A DNA stretch of 27,604 bases from Guillardia theta CCMP2712 (GCF_000315625.1 NW_005434613.1:103425-131028), one strand, 5' to 3'. Counted from the first letter of the stretch, positions 10,301 through 20,066 are shown. A program made the numbers and translations. The notes: a model not told the origin generated them from the letters alone.

Positions 10301-13290
10301 AGGCAGTTGTCAGTGGTGTCGATCCAGAGCGTAGCAGAGCCTGTGATGTTGTACTTCTTGTACTCCGGGAAGTCGATGAACGGGTTGGCCATGAGCGGCC
10401 CAGGCACGTCGTTGACGCAGCTTGTCCTGGGGCGGATGCCCCAGGTGAATGGCTTTGGGACGTCATTGAACTGATCCTCAGCAGCTTCGAATCGAGGGGC
10501 TGACCGGACGACGATGTCACTTGACAAGTAGCCGACGAAGTTGACCAGGGTCGACCGGTTCGAGCCAAGGACAACCGCCCCGTCTAAGAACGCCTTGCCG
10601 CTCACGTTGAGGTTCTGTCCTACGAAATGATCGATGTCCTGCAGGTTTCCTGTCGTGATCACTCGGCCGCTGGCGTCAGGGAACTGCATCGAAGATCTCC
10701 GCTGCGACTGGGTGCCGAACTTGAGGACCGTCCTGGAGGCCTCTCGAGTCGTGAACGCAGTCCCGTTGAAGGAACCGACATAATCGTAGGGGTTCTGAAA
10801 GATGATAGTCTCGTTCATCCTCGGCCTCACACTCAAAATCGCTGCATCCCTATTGCTGTCGTTGGATACCTGGAACCCTTGGTTGATGTATGAGGGGCCA
10901 CTGACAAACACACTCGTCAGAGTTCCCGTGTCTTTCGTGATCCCCTCCAGGTTCCCTGTCGTCAGCACTGTCCCGTCGACGAAGGGAACCACCAGCCTCG
11001 ACACGGGGTCCATCTTCAGCGTGGGGCTCGAGGGCTCGAACTCCAACACGGTAGTGGACGTGGAAGTGAGGACGTTAAGTTGACCCGGCCCTCTGCTAGC
11101 ATCGTAGGTGTATCCGGCCCGCTGGCCTCCGTGCGGGTAGAGGTAGTGCTTGCTGGGCTCCCTTGGCGGAAGCCTCACACCGGATTTGAGTTTGTCGGGC
11201 CCGAACTCAAAAAGGCCGTTGACCTGCATGTCATTCTGCACTCGCAGGCTCGATACATTGCCGGACTCAAAGCTGATCTTGTCAAGATTCCCGGTAGTCA
11301 AAAGGTCGCCGTCAACGAAGGAAGGCACGGACAAGGTGTTGTTTGCCAGCTTGCTGCTGACCTGTTGGATCCCGCACGTGCCGTCGTAACATCTTTCAAA
11401 CTTGAGCGCGGTCGTGCTCTCGTAGCTCGACCAGCCCTTGAGCTCGGCCGAGAGAACGCCCATGGCGGTGATGTCCTCAAGGTTGCCAGTCGTCACGATG
11501 GTGCCGCTGGCATCCGGGATCACCAGCGTCCGAGGCCTTTGAGGCTCAGTGAAGTTCACTGTGGTGGTGAAGTTGGGTACTTGCGACAGGTCCATGCATC
11601 GGAAGCCGAAGTCGTGCTCGTAGCAGGTAAGCGAGGGATCGTTCACACATGCCCCCCCATCCGTACACTCATCAGAGCTCTTGCATATCTCGCCATTCCT
11701 TGAGCCCCCAACGCAGAACTGAGGCCGCGATCGCCGCGCCGGGCAAACCTTCTGGTTGACAGCTGCAGGCGTGAGGACGCTGCAGCAGCAAACGAAGCAC
11801 CTCTCAAGGGTTGTGACGCTCGCAAAGGTGTTCTTCCAGGTGTGTTCTGGCGAGTACTGGTTTGCGATTCTAGTGAAGATGCTCGGGAGGTCTGCGTTCT
11901 GTACTGATGCTTCGATGAAGAACTTCGCCAGCTCATTCCTTCCATTCCAAGGAGTGGAGACATTGTGCGACTGAATGAGTTTCCATAGACTTGCCAGCAT
12001 GTCACGGGTGGCAGTGCTCGCGTGTATTGTGTCGCTGTAGAAGTCACTCAGCAGGTAGTAAACTCGGTACGCGTCAAATGTGGTAAGGTTCCAGTTCAGC
12101 CCCCGACAGTCTAAGAAGTTCATGTCCAAAGTTTCATTGGAGCAGGTCGTGTTGGAGCAAGAGAAACGTGAAGGTGGTGGAGGAATGATGTTCCCAAGGT
12201 CCTTGTGCCTCCCAGTATACACGAAAGTATCGTCTCCGCGCAACCCTGGGAGCTGATCGATATCCTCACGGTTTCCCGACGTGATGACTAGGCCAGTGCG
12301 ATCAGGGAAGGTGATCGACCGCTGCTGACTGGGAGTCTCCAGGCAGAGTTTGGTATACATGCCGTCATTCACACCTCCGTCCAGAATTAGCGGGCATTCC
12401 TTGTCAATGACTCCGTCGAAGTAGACCTGACTGTTGGTCGAATCCCTCCCGACCTGGATGTAGTCTCCTCTGAGCTCTGAAAGCATGTTCACCCGCATTG
12501 TGGCATTCCACTGACCCTCTGGCTTTGCAAACTCAATGCCGTTAATCAGCTCGCCGTGTAGTGACATGTCGATGTTGCGGATCATCGTTAGCGCCTTGCT
12601 GATTCCTCCAATGTTCTTGTATGTGAGGAACAGAGAGTCCTTGTGGGCGACAGCATTGGGTGAGCCAACTGTGAATTCGTAAGCCGCGGTTGATGTCGAG
12701 TCCTCCAAGCTCTTTACTAGCACAGCACCGTACTTCTTCTCCGACGCATCGCAACCGAACTGTCCGATAATGCCGCAAGTATTGTTACAGTCATCGAACA
12801 CTGGGACATTGCAGGGAGTGGCGGAAACTTTCAAAATGCACTGTCTCATGTTCAAACCTGAGCCGACCTGGTTGCACTGATCGCCACAACCATTGTTCAC
12901 TGGGAGTCCGCAAGGGACGGCTAGAGTGTTGACGTTACAGGATCGATCGCAAAACCTCAAAGGCTGCCAATCGTCCACCCCGTTGCAGCTCTCGAAGTAT
13001 TGGTCGTTCCATCGAAGAGCTCCCATCTGATCCTTTGTGCACTCGATGTTGTCCACGGGCTGAGAGATGATCACACCGTTCACCCTGAGCTCTCCTTCAA
13101 TCCTCGCTCCAGCTGTTGCTAGCAAGTTGTTCTTGATGATGTACCCTTGATCCGAAAGGGAGACCCAACCTGTGGCCTCCCCCACAAGAGTGAGAAACAA
13201 ACATGCCTGTATCCCAAGGAAGTGCCTCTGGCTTCGCAGTCCTGATCCTCCATATCTCAGACGTCTTCTGTCTGGCCGGGAACGCTTCAT
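4368..13290 (-). CDS. Giant secreted fibre-like protein with tandem PDxSGTVxTTGN modules and C-terminal S74 intramolecular chaperone/autoprotease
   Basis: Nine minus-strand exons: 13290-8426, 8282-7985, 7928-5854, 5800-5728, 5549-5499, 5314-5222, 4797-4714, 4667-4620 and 4436-4368. All phases fit; the total is 2552 codons including TAG, or 2551 residues. The start at 13290 gives a basic N-terminus and a hydrophobic segment (about residues 24-37), read as a signal peptide. The frame stays open 100 codons upstream to an ATG at 13590, an alternative start without a leader. Next comes a tail-fibre-like GALRWND...CNG..WQPL block (about 90-111) and Cys-rich segments. Thirteen PDxSGTVxTTGN-type motifs follow, five of them at regular spacing of about 88 residues in exon 3. 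The C-terminus is a complete Peptidase_S74 domain (see separate entry). By analogy with phage tail spikes, it should trimerise as a beta-rich fibre folded by the C-terminal chaperone, which then cuts itself off. The exon 7/8 acceptor could be 3 bases earlier. Function is inferred from domain architecture only. Confidence 0.88.
4857..4915. repeat. (CCCCTGC)n 7-bp minisatellite in an intron
   Basis: Seven or so head-to-tail copies of a 7-base CCCCTGC unit inside the 424-bp intron 4798-5221 of the S74 gene, where the coding strand is GGGGCAG. Confidence 0.93.
5570..5655. repeat. Purine (GGGA)n tract in an intron
   Basis: GGGA/GAGG-rich imperfect repeat within intron 5550-5727 of the S74 gene. 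On the coding strand it is a pyrimidine tract upstream of the TTCTCGCAG acceptor. Confidence 0.85.
6136..7235 (-). repeat. Five regularly spaced copies of the PDxSGTVxTTGN module (exon 3)
   Basis: Motif cores lie at about 7194-7235, 6940-6980, 6675-6715, 6408-6450 and 6136-6180, spaced 257-272 bases (about 86-90 residues). The copies read PDVTGTLITTGN, PDSSGSIVTAGT, PDVSGTVLTTGN, PDVTGTILTTGN and PDVSGTVITTGN. Between cores, similar material recurs: a GSPGxxGxVEVxxxxxGxxPLRF-like segment, then a Ser-rich strand, then the next PD core. The spacing shows a tandemly duplicated module, probably one beta-structured building block each. In phage and bacterial tail-fibre proteins the comparable motif is LPDATGT. 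Confidence 0.88.
8318..8375. repeat. (GATGAG)n-type microsatellite in intron 1 of the S74 gene
   Basis: GAGGAT/GAGTAT hexamers passing into GAGGGT and GGTGG repeats, inside intron 8425-8283. Confidence 0.9.
8713..12307 (-). repeat. Eight further PDxSGTVxTTGN-type motifs with Cys-rich insertions (exon 1)
   Basis: Cores lie at about 12268-12307, 11480-11518, 11286-11322, 10948-10985, 10642-10682, 9216-9255, 8965-9005 and 8713-8755. They include PDRTGLVITSGN, PDASGTIVTTGN, PDASGRVITTGN, PEANGTMITSGN and PDATGTVITTGN. Two copies (11286, 10948) have FVDGDLL/FVDGTVL in place of PDxSGTV. Spacing is irregular because other segments interrupt it. The largest, about 1.4 kb between 9255 and 10642, encodes a Cys-rich insert (DxCxxxCxxSDPTCG, CGGIPCWD, CGSATSQFCSGW). 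Another near 11640-11740 has CVGGSRNGEICKSSDEC. Confidence 0.85.
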
Positions 13291-14360
13291 CTGACATAAC
13301 TTTGATCCTCTATCACATTCCTCCCTTTCACCGCAGCATCTTCCGACATGAATCCCGCTCTTTACGTGCCGTGGATCATCAGAGCCATGGCATGACTCGC
13401 AGGGAGTGCTCGCTGCCTCCTGATGCTCTTCGCTCTCGTTCCTTACTTGCCGACATGTTCGCCCACTGCAGCGTGCATCCGAACAGTCAGGGGCGAGTTG
13501 CTGATGTCGAGGATCGAAACAGCCTCGCGTTCCCGACTCATCTCTGAGTCCGAACGCCTCTAGCAGCGCAGCTAATGACGGTGGTCTCATTGCCTAGAGT
13601 TTGCAGGCAGCAGCTCCCATGCTGCAGCACTTGGACGCCATGACAGTTTCATGTCACGTTGCCTGCGGTCGCAGCACAAGGTCAGAATGCGGCAACAGTG
13701 TAGATGGATCTATGAACATGGTGAGGCCATTACCCGTCTTGCTATCATGCAATTCTCAAGCATGTTGGCCTTGTAGGGTCGATGAATCTGTGGAGAAAGC
13801 TTGAAAGTCAGCTTCAACACGCGACATCAGCTGCAAGTCAGTCGAATGAGCAGAACAGCCCAAGCAATCATCTAGGACTGGAACATTCGCAGGAGCTCAC
13901 AAAATGAAACTCATCATAGTTGAAAGTTTAGTCATTCCCCCATCCCACAATCTCGCTAAACAAAAAAATTCATTATCCGATCGTCACTCAAAGCATTGCT
14001 CCCGTCACAGCTCTACTGGACAAGTGAGACAAATATCAACTTCCTCCCTTCTCTCAGCAGCTCCCATCCCGCTTTCTCGCTCCTCCTTTCACTAGTGTTT
14101 CCCCTCCTCTCCTCTGCCTCCTGCTGTCCCTTCCCCTCCCCCCCGTCTGCCTCCCCGCCATCGGGAATGACTACCGAGCGGCGTTTCACCTGAACAGCTT
14201 CTGGGGCCCCTCATCCCCACACATACAGACACCTGAGGCGGGCCGTGAAATTGTCTTGTTTTTTTAATTTTTTTTAATTTTTTTTCCTCCTTCGCAAACT
14301 TCAGCCAAGGGGGCAATGGGGAGAGGAGACTAGGCGAGGACAGGAGATGAGAGAAAGAGA

Positions 14361-14706
14361 GTGTCAGTGTCAGTATCAGTATCAGTATCAGTATCAGTAT
14401 CAGTATCAGTATCAGTATCAGTATCAGTATCAGTATCAGTATCAGTATCAGTATCAGTATCAGTATCAGTATCAGTATCAGTATCAGTATCAGTATCAGT
14501 ATCAGTATCAGTATCAGTATCAGTATCAGTATCAGTATCAGTATCAGTATCAGTATCAGTATCAGTATCAGTGTCAGTGTCAGTGTCAGTATCAGTATCA
14601 GTATCAGTATCAGTGTCAGTGTCAGTATCAGTATCAGTATCAGTATCAGTATCAGTATCAGTATCAGTGTCAGTGTCAGTGTCAGTATCAGTATCAGTAT
14701 CAGTCT
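14361..14706. repeat. (TCAGTA)n / (TCAGTG)n hexanucleotide satellite, about 57 copies
   Basis: About 346 bases of nearly perfect 6-base repeat, TCAGTA with blocks of TCAGTG (three at 14570-14586, two near 14613, three near 14668). Because the unit is 6 bases, all three frames on each strand stay open (Tyr-Gln, Val-Ser and Ser-Val on plus; Asp-Thr on minus). The long ORFs here are therefore artefacts. Confidence 0.98.
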
Positions 14707-14775
14707 CATTATGAGTATGAGTATGAGTATGAGTATGAGTCTCAGTCTCAGTATCGAGATCAAGATCAACATCCA

Positions 14776-14874
<99 letters not shown>

Positions 14875-14895
14875 TAAGGGCAGGAGCAGGAGTAG
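14707..14895. repeat. Compound hexanucleotide repeats (TATGAG)n then (GAGCAG)n
   Basis: Directly continues the TCAGTA satellite. About five TATGAG units (14710-14740) are followed by a short CTCAGT transition and a unique piece. Then comes (GAGCAG)n from 14776 to about 14875 and degenerate copies to about 14910. The step from TCAGTA to GAGCAG runs through single-base unit variants. Confidence 0.95.
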
Positions 14896-15012
14896 GGGCA
14901 GGAGCAGGAAACATAGCGATCATGGGGCATGGCCAGCAACACAAGGAGTCAATAATTTCGGGACCAAGGATCAGAAACTGATTCTTTCTGCCCGACCACG
15001 AAATTTATGTGA

Positions 15013-18000
15013 ATGTCCAGGGACAGACGACGAGGAGCTGGTGAGGGCGGGAACCTGCGATGCCGTGGGTCAGGCCCGAAGGTTCAGGGGGGTCAAACTC
15101 CTTGTCATGGGAGGACGTCAGATCGTAAGCTGAAAGGCACAGTTGCAAGATCCTCCTCTGACCCCTCCCCTGCAGCAGCTCTGTGTTTGTCATGCAGAGG
15201 CACCGGTCGCACCGAGCTCCGGACTATCTCAGGTACGCTGCTGACCCTCCTGCAGGAGCTGGTTGACGGTGCTGCCAGGAACATGCTTGCTTCTGTGAGG
15301 CGCCACCTGCGCTCAGGGACTTGTGAGTACCAAATCCTCCTGGCTGATAAGGTAGGGGCAGCTCCTCCTCTGACTTGATGTGACACGACGGTCCTACAGC
15401 ATCGGACGAAGGTGGCAGAGGCAGCAACGGCAGGTGAGGAGGCGGGTGGAACGGTTCAGGTGGGTAGAGGTTGGGATGGGGTAATGATGAGATGCAGAGT
15501 CTGCGGATGAAGAATGGAGATTCCTCGAGAACAAAGTTGTCCCTCTCCTGCAGATGACGTCTACATTGTTGTCTCTTGTCTGTTGCCAGCGTCGGTCGTG
15601 ATGTGAAGCTGCGCAGGTACGAAGATAATTTCTCCGCTGTCAGATGTCTCTTCGAGGCCGGTGAAGCCTTGTCGATTGACAGTTGGTCGTGAGATTGATT
15701 GCTTGACCGCAGCATACATCTTCGAGCATGACAATGAAGGTCTCTCTCCAAACCTTGAAGACTTCGCGCTTACAAGCTCATCTGGATAGTCCCGATTGCT
15801 CGGAGGTCGATCAGCTCGTTTGTTGTCAAAGTCTGGCAGGTATGATAAAAACCAACAAGCATGTGCTTTCAAGGCACACACGTGTGATCACTCAAGGATG
15901 ATCGGACAGATCTGCAAAGACATTGTTCCAACGAGCAACCTCTGGATCAAACCCATCCCTTCCTCCAACAAGTGAGCAATCCTTGCCTTGAGCATTTCAT
16001 CCACGTTGAGCTTTCTGACGCTCCCCTCCCTCCAAGTGTGTTATGGCGCGTGATGGAGTCGAACGACTTCTTGACGTTGGAAGAGAGGTTCTCAATCCGA
16101 GGCCGTGCATCACATGACGCAGGTTAGCAGTATCCTGCCTTACGAGCACTTCGAGGGGATCTTCAGGTCGATCTGGAACAAAGATCCAGTAAGCTCTCAG
16201 TTCCTTGAGCTGCAAACCCTCATGCTCAATGCAGGTCAGGTTCAGGATCCTCGTCCGGTCCAAGGAGAAGCACGTACTTGCGCTGTCGTCGGACTTGCAG
16301 GAGCTCAAGGCACTGTGGAGGACGCTCAACGAAACTCTGCTGGTACATCTTGTCTGCTGTGGCTCGCAGGAACCTGAAGGTTTGACCTCGTTGCGATCAG
16401 CAAGCGTTGCAAGCGGCGGGGGTTCGCCCGTGTGTGCGGTGGAGGCCAAGGGCCAATGAGATGCTGGTGATTTTGCTTGTGGATGCTTGAGGGGGATGAG
16501 TAGAGAGGGCGAGGCCGTGTTCTTGTGAAGAGATCCAGAGAGGATGTCGATGTTGATGTCGACATAGACGTTGATGTAGACGTTGATGTAGACGTTGATG
16601 TCGATATCGACATAGACTTTGATGTAGACGTTGATGTAGACGTTGATGTAGACGTTGATGTCGATGTAGATACACAGAGGTATATCTGGATTTGAGATGG
16701 TAAGGATCGTTCGCAGTGAGCAATGCAGAGAGGAGTGAAGCCATAGCACAGATGGACTCAGACGTCTTGCCTCCAGGTCAAGATCCTCTCCGAGCTCATC
16801 GGCTGCTGCACAACTTCAGTCATGAGGAAGAGAACAGCCGCGAGGGAGGAGGCGGAGGAGAGCGAGTCGAAGAGCTTGCAAGACAACGTTGAAGTCACGC
16901 TGCTGATGAGGTTGGACCTGTGCATGCTAGCGGGCCAGACTCTCTGTGCGTTGATGAGGAGACGGAGGGCCAGCAAGCTTTCTTGGATTGCAGCAGAGCT
17001 CAAGCGCATGCAGGTTGCCCCAACTATCTCCTCCCTTCCTCCTCCTGCCTCTTGCAATCCACATGGTTGCCTCCTGTCTCCTCTCCCGCTCCTCCCCTGC
17101 TCCTCCTTGCTCTTCTTGTGCTCTCCTCCTCCTCCTCTCCTCTTTTGTCTCAGGGTCAATTTGAGTTTCCCGTCTCCCCTCAATTTCCTTCAACATTCTT
17201 TGCCCCCCCCCCCTTCCTTCCCCACTACTCTTGCCCTGTTACTCATTCTGGCACAGGACTTCTTCGCTCTTCCTCCTGATACCTTCAAGGGTCTCGCAGC
17301 TTCCGCTGCGTCTCCTCCTCCTCCTTCGCAGCCCCCACGGTCATCCTGCAACCCCCAGGGCCTCCCGTCGATAGTGACATGGTGGAACATTTCTCCCTCC
17401 CCCCGCACGATCCAACGCAGGACGCGAGACTTTCCGTCGGTCGTCACCTGGTGGGGAGCAGACAAGGGCGGCGGAGACAGGTCAAGGGCTGCAGAGGAGG
17501 AGGGGGAGGGAGGAGAGAAGGAGGAGGAGGATACCTGGGCTGTCGAGCAAGAGATGAGCCATGAGGGCGATGCTCAGGAGGAAAACCTTCGAGCGCTGGG
17601 AGGAATGATGATCAACGTGTGGGGGATAACTCTTGGAAGCTCGGAGGAGGAGGAGGAGGAGGGGGGAGGGGAGGAGGGGGCGCAGGGAGAGGAGGAGGAG
17701 CTTCGTCGAGGTGATAGCTTTCGTGTCATGGGAGACTCTGATGTTGTCGCAGTGAGAGATCACTTGAACCGCCTGCAATCTCTTCCACGAACAACAAGGG
17801 AAAAGGTTTTCCCTCTGTCTCCTCTCCTTTGTTTCCCTCCCGTCTCTCTCCCCCTCTGCCCCGATTTTCTTTGCTCTCTGCTCCTCTTCCACGATATCAT
17901 GACATGATGGCATGTTCTCTCTTCGTAGCTGCTCCAAATCCTGGTTTTCTTCGTGTGTTCCAATGGAAGGTTTTTCCTCCTAGTCAGAATTCATTTCTCC

Positions 18001-20018
18001 TTCCCTTCCCTTCCCTGCCATTGCCTTCACTGACTATCTACTTGCTCCCCTCTCCCTTCCTCTTCCTCCCTTTCTTTCCTTTCTCTCCCTCTCTCTCCCT
18101 CTCTCTCCCTCTCTCTCCCGCTCCTTTCCCCCTTCACTTCCTCTCTCAATCTTTCCTGCAGGTTGGATGCTCGTTGGCAGGAAGTACTGTCCTCCCTCTC
18201 CTCCTCCCTGGACCTCGACATCCTCGCAGTCCGCTTGTGGGAGGATCGCATGCTCGGTGAGACAGAGCGCAGCTCCAAGGATCTGACCCCATCCTCCCAG
18301 TGTCTGCGGCGTACATTACGTGCATCTCTCAGGACATGGACAGCATTCAGCTGGAGGGGGAAGGGCCGCAGGGCAGCAAGCGCGACAGAACTCCCCGCCC
18401 CTTCCCCGGTCTCCCCTCTCGACCCTCTGGGCCATCCAAGGGATGGAGAGTCGCTATGAGAGCGTTGGGCGCTGGAGTGCTCGCCATGATCGATGGGGAG
18501 CCTTCCCGGGGCAAGTCCAACCTGCTGATGGAAACCCTCCGCCCTCTCAAGACTCTCCATGGTATGCTCGTGATGAGAATCTTGGATCGGCGCTTACCTC
18601 TCTCCTCTCCTTCCCTCTCCGAACTCTCCTGCTCTCTCCTCCGCTCTTTCCACTCTTTCCTGCTCTTCTGTGCTCTCCGTTGACTCTCTTCTCATTCCTC
18701 CCTCCTCCCCCTCGTGCTCGTTCTTCCTCTCCATGCTTCTCCTGCACCAGGAACGGTCAAGGCCGCCATGAATGCTGCAGGAGACGGCGTGCAGGAGGCA
18801 AACGAGGTTTGCCTCCGCCCTGTGTGCGAGCCCAGCAGGACCCTTGCTCGATGCGGATTTCTTGTGAGTGGCTGGCTGGCTGGGCAGGAGGAAGTGTGCG
18901 AGCTCTGGAGCACGGCCATCAACCAGCTCGTGGAGAGGAGCGGGAGGACGGAAGTGACGCGCGAATGGTGCGCACTGAGGTGGGAAGTTGGACTTCAGCA
19001 GGAGGTGGGAAAGACAGTCTACGGAAGCAAGGACCTTTCCTCTGTGTTCCTCCGATACCGTCAAGGCATTCGATCTGTGGTACGGTCTGCTGTCTTACAG
19101 GTACCAGGCTGCCTCCTCCCTAGCCTCTTGCGCGCAGACTCTAGTAACAGCCTGACGCTACTCTAAGGATCCCGTGAGCTTGCTGTCGGAAAAAGCGAAG
19201 GGGACGGGAAGGCAGCTTGCTTTCACGATCCGCAAACATGGGAGGTGAGAGTAACATGCTGTGAGTGAAGGCCGTTCACGACCTTTGCTCCTTCTATCTC
19301 CCTTCCTCCTTGCAAGCTCTCGGCCCATCACGCTTGTAAGCGCATGTAGCTGAGCTCTCTTGCTCTGATCGTCTCTTAGGTTGGCTTCGGCTTCGGCGCG
19401 AGCACGATACTCTCTGCCTTGATCGAGTTGGCCCGGACAGCTTCCTACGGACTGGTAGACGAAGTCTACCTCATCGGTACGGTTGTCTCCTGCAATGTGC
19501 AGCTGAACATCTCATAGGCATGCCCTCCACCTACGACGAGTCCTCATGGCGCGAGGCGCGAGGTCTGCCCAGCTCTTCTCCAGCTGACTCTGGTTACTGA
19601 GGGATCCCTCAGCTATCGTGGCAGGGAGGTTTGTGAACTGCTACCACTCGTCGGACAAGTCAGTCCAGACGATCATCAGTCGAGCACTCCATGGCCTTGT
19701 CTGTGTCCTCGTCCCATCGCCTGCCTTGCTGATGGTCCTGCAGGTGAGCGGCCGGCAAGACACCGACGGGTCATGCCCGCTGCTGGACGAAGAGCTGGAG
19801 GATGTTGACATGAAGGTCTTGGGCCTCGGGGCTCCGAAGCTCCCGTCACGCTCGTGATGCTCTCCTGCAGGACGTCGGGATCTCTGCTATGGCCAACGGG
19901 TTCGTGGACTACCGGGGTGAGACCTGAGCTGAAGCTCTCGAGCTCTCGATGACGTGGCATCTTCTGGCTTGCAGGACACCTGGTCGACGTGCTGTCGTCG
20001 GTTCGTCTCATTCCTTAG
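15013..20018 (+). CDS. TMCO4/DUF726-family alpha/beta-hydrolase-fold protein, about 952 aa, predicted catalytically inactive
   Basis: Hand-built exons: 15013-15322, 15400-15433, 15590-15660, 15713-15739, 15790-15839, 15874-15971, 16037-16087, 16131-16188, 16235-16342, 16777-17013, 17257-17805, 17929-17969, 18162-18256, 18301-18561, 18751-19100, 19168-19244, 19317-19335, 19380-19476, 19518-19562, 19625-19815, 19871-19916 and 19975-20018. Phases agree (953 codons with stop). From about residue 530 it follows TMCO4 block by block: LLQILVFF, LDARWQEVLSSL, GFLVSGWLAG, ALRWEVGLQQEVG, RPITLVGFGFGAS, GLVDEVYLIG, RFVNCYHSSD, EDVDMKDVG, NGFVDYRGH. The family's GFSLGA elbow is GFGFGA here (Gly816 replaces Ser), and GHLDY is GFVDY. 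Residues 234-269 (FRILVRSKEKHVLALSSD..ELKALW) resemble the C-terminal half of a PH domain. Residues 349-531 are acidic and low-complexity. The usual Gly/Ala-rich membrane segment is reduced to VAMRALGAGVLAMI. Exons before 16235 are the weakest, including a 34-bp intron (15840-15873). The start is uncertain. Confidence 0.78.
16543..16671. repeat. 12-bp minisatellite (GTAGACGTTGAT)n in an intron
   Basis: About ten copies of GTAGACGTTGAT and GTCGATGTTGAT variants, interrupted by a near-palindrome GTCGATATCGACATAGAC. It lies in intron 16343-16776 of the DUF726 gene. The Ile/Asn/Val/Tyr ORF on the minus strand is an artefact. Confidence 0.93.
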
Positions 20019-20066
20019 CGTGCGACCTTCGCGTGCATGGCAATGCGACAGCCTCTGTGAAGAATT

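Larger units (their letters stand above)
13591..15012. other. Divergent spacer between the S74 and DUF726 genes
   Basis: No supported gene. It should contain the promoters of both flanking divergent genes. About 13600-14090 is unremarkable mixed sequence. 14090-14160 is pyrimidine-rich. 14257-14286 has runs of T separated by AA. 14361-14895 is the hexanucleotide satellite described separately. I could not define a TATA box or initiator with confidence. Confidence 0.6.

Noticed and set aside
4368-13290. Integrated phage or virus as the source of the S74 gene
   Set aside because: No capsid, terminase, integrase or polymerase gene nearby, and the S74 part carries several spliceosomal introns. 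An old acquisition is possible, but no integrated virus is visible in the window.
14361-14706. CRISPR-like array
   Set aside because: The repeat unit is 6 bases with no unique spacers; it is a simple satellite.
14092-15133. Long ORFs of Tyr-Gln, Val-Ser, Asp-Thr, Leu-Ile or Arg-Ser repeats
   Set aside because: A 6-base satellite leaves all frames open; there is no unique sequence or start context to support translation.
16105-16377. Alternative reading of exons near 16123-16342 (frame GQVQDPRPVQGE)
   Set aside because: It breaks phase with the downstream exon at 16777. The FRILVRSKEK frame joins in phase on both sides.
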